Assembly (NCBI GenBank): GCA_020249505.1
Contig: JADCFN010000021.1
Location: 1 to 64,000 of the forward strand
Reading direction: 5' to 3'
Length of the DNA stretch: 64,000 nt
Source: Roseomonas sp.
GTDB taxonomy: Bacteria > Pseudomonadota > Alphaproteobacteria > Acetobacterales > Acetobacteraceae
Under the pieces are notes generated by a model. It was not told the DNA's origin. It made no database searches and was given only the letters and a program-made list of their open reading frames with translations. Shown here piece by piece: positions 62,435 to 64,000 of this stretch (positions are counted from its first letter, which is position 1; each line of letters begins with the position of its first letter). Both the position numbers and the translations under genes were made by a program.

Positions 62435-63621
62435 CTGAGCTGCATCAGGATGCCCTTGAGGTAGGCGCTTTCGGGCAACATGGGGTGCAGCGGGTGATCG
62501 GGGCCTGCGCCGCCCATATGCAGGATGCGCGCTTCCCGCCCCGCGCGCTGCACGCCCCAGGCGACAGCATCGGCAAATTCACCCGGCGCGACGTGATGGC
62601 TGCAGGATGCGATGAAGAAAAAGCCGCCCTTTTCCACCAAAGTCGCGCCAAGCCGCGCCAACTTGCCATACGCGCGCAATGCCGCCGGTTGATCCTTGCG
62701 TGCCTTGGCGAAGGCCGGCGGGTCCGTGATCACGACACCAAAACGCTTGCCCGCACCGACCATGCGTTCCAAGGCTTCCAGGGCTTCGGCCTTTTGTGTT
62801 TCCACGCGATCCGCGACGCCATTGCGCTGTGCCGCTTCCAGCGCCAATGCCAGCGCTGCTTCGCTGCGATCCAACAGCGTGACATGGGAAGCCCCGGCGA
62901 CGGCCGCGGAAATACCAAAGCCGCCCGTATGGCAGAAGGCGTCCAGAACGGTCACGCCCTTTGCCAACCGCGCCACACGGGCGCGATGTTCGCGCTGGTC
63001 AAAGAACCAACCGGTCTTCTGCCCACCGAGCGGATCAACGGCGAAGGAAAGCCCGCTTTCCTCAACGGAAATCATACCCGTTTCGCCATGCAGGAGCTTG
63101 GTTTCCTCGGCCAAGCCCTCCAGCGCGCGCACGGCGCTGTCATTGCGCGCAATCACCATGCGGGGCGCGATCAGCGCGTGCAGCGCTTCCAGGATCAGCG
63201 GTGTGGCGGCTTCCATGCCGGCACTATTGGCCTGGATCGTCACCGCATCGCCGTAGCGATCAATCACGAGGCCCGGCAGCCCATCCGCTTCGGCATGGAT
63301 CAGGCGATAATGCGGCCGGTCGAACAGCTTTTCGCGCAAGTTCAGCGCTTCCTGCAGGCGCTGCTTGAACCAGGCCGCGTCACACACGGCATCCGGGTTG
63401 CGGTCCAGCTTGCGCGCGGCAATCAGCGAATGCGGGTTGAAATGCCAAGCGCCATGCTTGACGCCATCATCGCCTTCCAGCCGCACAAGACTACCCAGCG
63501 GCAGCGCTTTGGCCGCCGGCGTCATGGCGATTTCATTGGAAAACGCCCAAGGGTGGCCAGCCTTCACGCGGCGGTCTCGGCCAGGGAGCAAGCGGATCAG
63601 GGGCGGCGGGTTAGTGTTCAT
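62431..63621 (-). CDS. rlmI: 23S rRNA (cytosine(1962)-C(5))-methyltransferase-like protein
   Basis: A 396-residue class I methyltransferase of the RlmI type. The N-terminal PUA-like domain (IRLLPGRDRRVKAGHPWAFSNEI in outline) precedes the central EEHE-like domain and the SAM fold with VLDAFCHTGGFGISAAVAGA (about 220-239). The catalytic DPPAFAKARKD (about 292-302) and CSHHVAPGEF complete it. It methylates m5C1962 in 23S rRNA in E. coli. First gene of the rlmI-DUF3293-MFS group. Confidence 0.92.
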   Translation of the reverse strand: MNTNPPPLIRLLPGRDRRVKAGHPWAFSNEIAMTPAAKALPLGSLVRLEGDDGVKHGAWHFNPHSLIAARKLDRNPDAVCDAAWFKQRLQEALNLREKLFDRPHYRLIHAEADGLPGLVIDRYGDAVTIQANSAGMEAATPLILEALHALIAPRMVIARNDSAVRALEGLAEETKLLHGETGMISVEESGLSFAVDPLGGQKTGWFFDQREHRARVARLAKGVTVLDAFCHTGGFGISAAVAGASHVTLLDRSEAALALALEAAQRNGVADRVETQKAEALEALERMVGAGKRFGVVITDPPAFAKARKDQPAALRAYGKLARLGATLVEKGGFFFIASCSHHVAPGEFADAVAWGVQRAGREARILHMGGAGPDHPLHPMLPESAYLKGILMQLR

Positions 63622-63663
63622 GGACAGACCATGGCGCGCGGCGGCGTATCCCGCAATGCGCGA

Positions 63664-64000
63664 TCAGCCGCGTACCGCCAGCACCACACCGGACAATACC
63701 AGTGTAAGCGCCAGGATTTCGCGGAAGCCAAAGGGCTCGTCCAGGAACAACGCAGCACCCACCACGCCGACCACAGGCGTGATGACCGTACCAAGCGATG
63801 CAAGTGACGCCGGCAGCATTTTGAGCGCCGCGAACCAGGAAAGATAGCAAAGCCCAAGGGCGAAGACGCCGCCATAAATCAGCAAGCCAATACCCAGCGC
63901 GGATACATGGCTGAAATCGAATGGGTCAAAAACGGCCGCGGCGATGAACAGCGGCGCCACGCCAATCCCCACCTGCCAGGCGACAGAACTTGATGGCGGC
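63664..64000 (-). CDS. EamA/DMT-family transporter, C-terminal part
   Basis: The gene runs off the window on its 5' side; the frame is open to 64000 and reads WQVGIGVAPLFIAAAVFDP. The visible part is the last four hydrophobic segments of an EamA (drug/metabolite) permease: LLIYGGVFALGLCYLSWFAAL, TVITPVVGVVGAALFLDEPFGF and ILALTLVLSGVVLAV (given in parts). The LDEPF motif is family-typical. Substrate unknown. Confidence 0.86.
   Translation of the reverse strand, partial: PPSSSVAWQVGIGVAPLFIAAAVFDPFDFSHVSALGIGLLIYGGVFALGLCYLSWFAALKMLPASLASLGTVITPVVGVVGAALFLDEPFGFREILALTLVLSGVVLAVRG

Overview
The window reads as a chromosomal segment of a GC-rich alphaproteobacterium, most likely Acetobacteraceae (Roseomonas and relatives). 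Evidence: the mdh-sucC-sucD-sucA-sucB-lpdA order, a GTTC-N7-GTTC LexA box upstream of recA, many orphan Bug/TctC periplasmic binding proteins, a lysine/alanine-rich histone H1-like protein, and membrane-bound urate hydroxylase PuuD. The taxonomic call is inference; no rRNA gene is present.

Layout. 1-460: remnants of two IS3-type transposases. 513-3168: NRDE protein, a Pro/Tyr-rich secreted protein and recA. 3488-4492: an AT-richer orphan membrane protein. 4563-9303: hyuB-hyuA-Bug operon (ATP-dependent hydantoinase/oxoprolinase type). 9379-12870: two tandem GT4 glycosyltransferases of identical length, then divergent zapE. 14362-25278: TCA-cycle block, interrupted by two Bug genes on the opposite strand. 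25295-25404: two hairpin-forming repeats, then upp. 26287-30152: a nucleotide-sugar dehydrogenase, two N-carbamoyl-amino-acid hydrolases and a VOC protein. 30149-34325: a compact minus-strand operon of LysR, cyclic amidohydrolase, small membrane protein, GlcG-like protein, Bug and N-carbamoylase, divergent from prpD-prpC. 37822-38331: histone H1-like protein. 38404-42758: GNAT, YifB ATPase, MBL hydrolase and M20 peptidase. 42852-45885: purL-bolA-grxD and tRNA-Ala(CGC). 45912-50797: Bug, dienelactone hydrolase, Bug, rsmD, rluB and a glutamine amidotransferase. 50951-52511: urate oxidation (uraH, puuD). 52645-58827: serA, TVP38/TMEM64 protein, pyridine-nucleotide disulfide oxidoreductase, bdhA, patatin and methyltransferase. 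58963-60882: RTX-type subtilase. 60888-64000: MFS transporter, DUF3293 protein, rlmI and a partial EamA transporter.

How the genes fit together. A core of housekeeping genes (recA, TCA cycle, purL, serA, rRNA modification) is interleaved with scavenging modules. These pair one periplasmic carboxylate-binding protein with enzymes for cyclic ureides, hydantoins, N-carbamoyl amino acids or lactones. Six Bug proteins occur in 64 kb and none has TctA/TctB genes beside it. The most coherent candidate for an under-described system is the 29208-34325 operon, which encodes ring opening (amidohydrolase) and decarbamoylation (N-carbamoylase) together with its own binding protein, a GlcG-like protein, a 97-residue membrane protein and a regulator.

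All calls come from reading the sequence and from remembered family knowledge. No database search, structure prediction or phylogeny was run.
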